Of a stretch of 64,000 bases of DNA, positions 63,708 through 64,000 are shown in pieces. The stretch's first letter is position 1. Every line of letters begins with the position of its first letter. A program made the position numbers and the translations under genes. The notes under the pieces were generated by a model. It was not told the DNA's origin and searched no databases. It worked only from the letters and a program-made list of their open reading frames with translations. This stretch comes from Streptomyces sp. NBC_00690. Lineage in GTDB: Bacteria > Actinomycetota > Actinomycetes > Streptomycetales > Streptomycetaceae. The stretch lies in the NCBI RefSeq assembly GCF_036226685.1, contig NZ_CP109009.1, positions 8,087,501 to 8,151,500 on the forward strand. The letters run 5' to 3'.

Positions 63708-64000
63708 ATGACGTTTGAGGGGGCGGAAAGCCCTGCGCACGGAGTGACATTGACGGAGCAGGTTATTGAGAAGGTGCGGCGCGATCCGGCGGCGTCCGTG
63801 CTGTCGTACCGGCACATACCCTGGGTGGAGGGCGCCGTCGCCCGCCCGCTGGACGAAGAAACCCTCGCGGATGCCGTGTTCCCGTCCGGACGTCCGTTGT
63901 CACCGAGCCTGCGCGCCTGGTTGGCGTTCGACACCAGCCTCCTGGAGCGCCATGGGTGGTTCGACTCCGACGGCGATTTCGCGCCGCTCCCGCTCGACGA
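63708..64000 (+). CDS. Hypothetical protein, 3' end beyond window
   Basis: Open frame from ATG 63708 to the window edge, at least 97 aa. The sequence is globular and hydrophilic ('VTLTEQVIEKVRRDPAASVLSYRHIPWVEGAVARPLDEETLADAVFPSGRPLSPSLRAWLAFDTSLLERHGWF'). No signal peptide. I do not recognise the family. Confidence 0.6.
   Translation, partial: MTFEGAESPAHGVTLTEQVIEKVRRDPAASVLSYRHIPWVEGAVARPLDEETLADAVFPSGRPLSPSLRAWLAFDTSLLERHGWFDSDGDFAPLPLD

Noticed and set aside
1..64000. CRISPR arrays, tRNA/rRNA genes, insertion sequences, phage genes
   Set aside because: Looked for repeated spacers, cloverleaf and rRNA motifs, transposase or integrase signatures. None seen.

Overview
The window is high-GC actinobacterial DNA, almost certainly Streptomyces. 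The support is strong G/C third-position bias, GTG and TTG starts, many apparently leaderless genes, rare TTA codons, a Spo0M homologue, an IdeR/DmdR-type iron box and several protein families typical of streptomycetes. I see no rRNA, tRNA, CRISPR array, transposase or phage gene. The mix of short operons, each with its own regulator, and decayed fragments suggests an accessory chromosomal region.

Layout. 0-6 kb: a polyprenyl glycosylphosphotransferase, a membrane-anchored HTH regulator, two tandem small secreted two-cysteine paralogues and a ComB-like phosphatase. 6-12 kb: a PPOX flavoprotein and a complete ferric-siderophore ABC importer behind an iron box, then an AraC regulator. 12-20 kb: a LysR regulator divergent from a unit encoding a truncated aldehyde-dehydrogenase-like protein, kynureninase, a secreted LVIVD-repeat protein and an amino-acid permease. 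It ends in a perfect hairpin and is followed by a probable structured small RNA and a threonine/serine dehydratase. 20-28 kb: a cell-surface locus with two large secreted DUF11 paralogues in opposite orientation, flanking a processive glycosyltransferase coupled to a 52-residue protein that is little more than a class-E (LAXTG) sorting signal.

28-36 kb: small stand-alone genes and regulator/target pairs (coiled-coil protein, TerB, secreted START-domain protein with TetR, flavin oxidoreductase with XRE-cupin, methyltransferase, MarC, HxlR with RidA). 36-44.5 kb: a tripartite tricarboxylate transporter (TctCBA) with a coupled MFS gene, divergent from a GntR regulator, a PrpD-family dehydratase and a PrpB-family lyase. 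Together these form a self-contained uptake and breakdown module for a tricarboxylate. 44.5-51 kb: SRPBCC protein, MarR-MFS pair with a perfect operator over the start codon, a methyltransferase broken by an in-frame stop, and an exporter ABC protein coupled to a 34-residue peptide ORF. 51-57.6 kb: HAD phosphatase, GNAT, NmrA-like reductase with divergent TetR, an amidohydrolase remnant, a 6-oxocamphor-hydrolase-like crotonase and a BlaI/M56 protease pair. 57.6-62.2 kb: metal efflux, with a His-tailed MFS plus ArsR and a P1B-4 ATPase with a divergent SmtB-like ArsR. The window closes with Spo0M and the start of an unknown gene.

The strongest leads for something new are the LAXTG mini-protein/glycosyltransferase/DUF11 locus, the Tct-Prp module, the peptide/ABC pair and the structured RNA at about 18.4-18.6 kb. 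Family calls come from reading motifs by eye. No database search was run, and start codons are my choice from ribosome-binding-site context.
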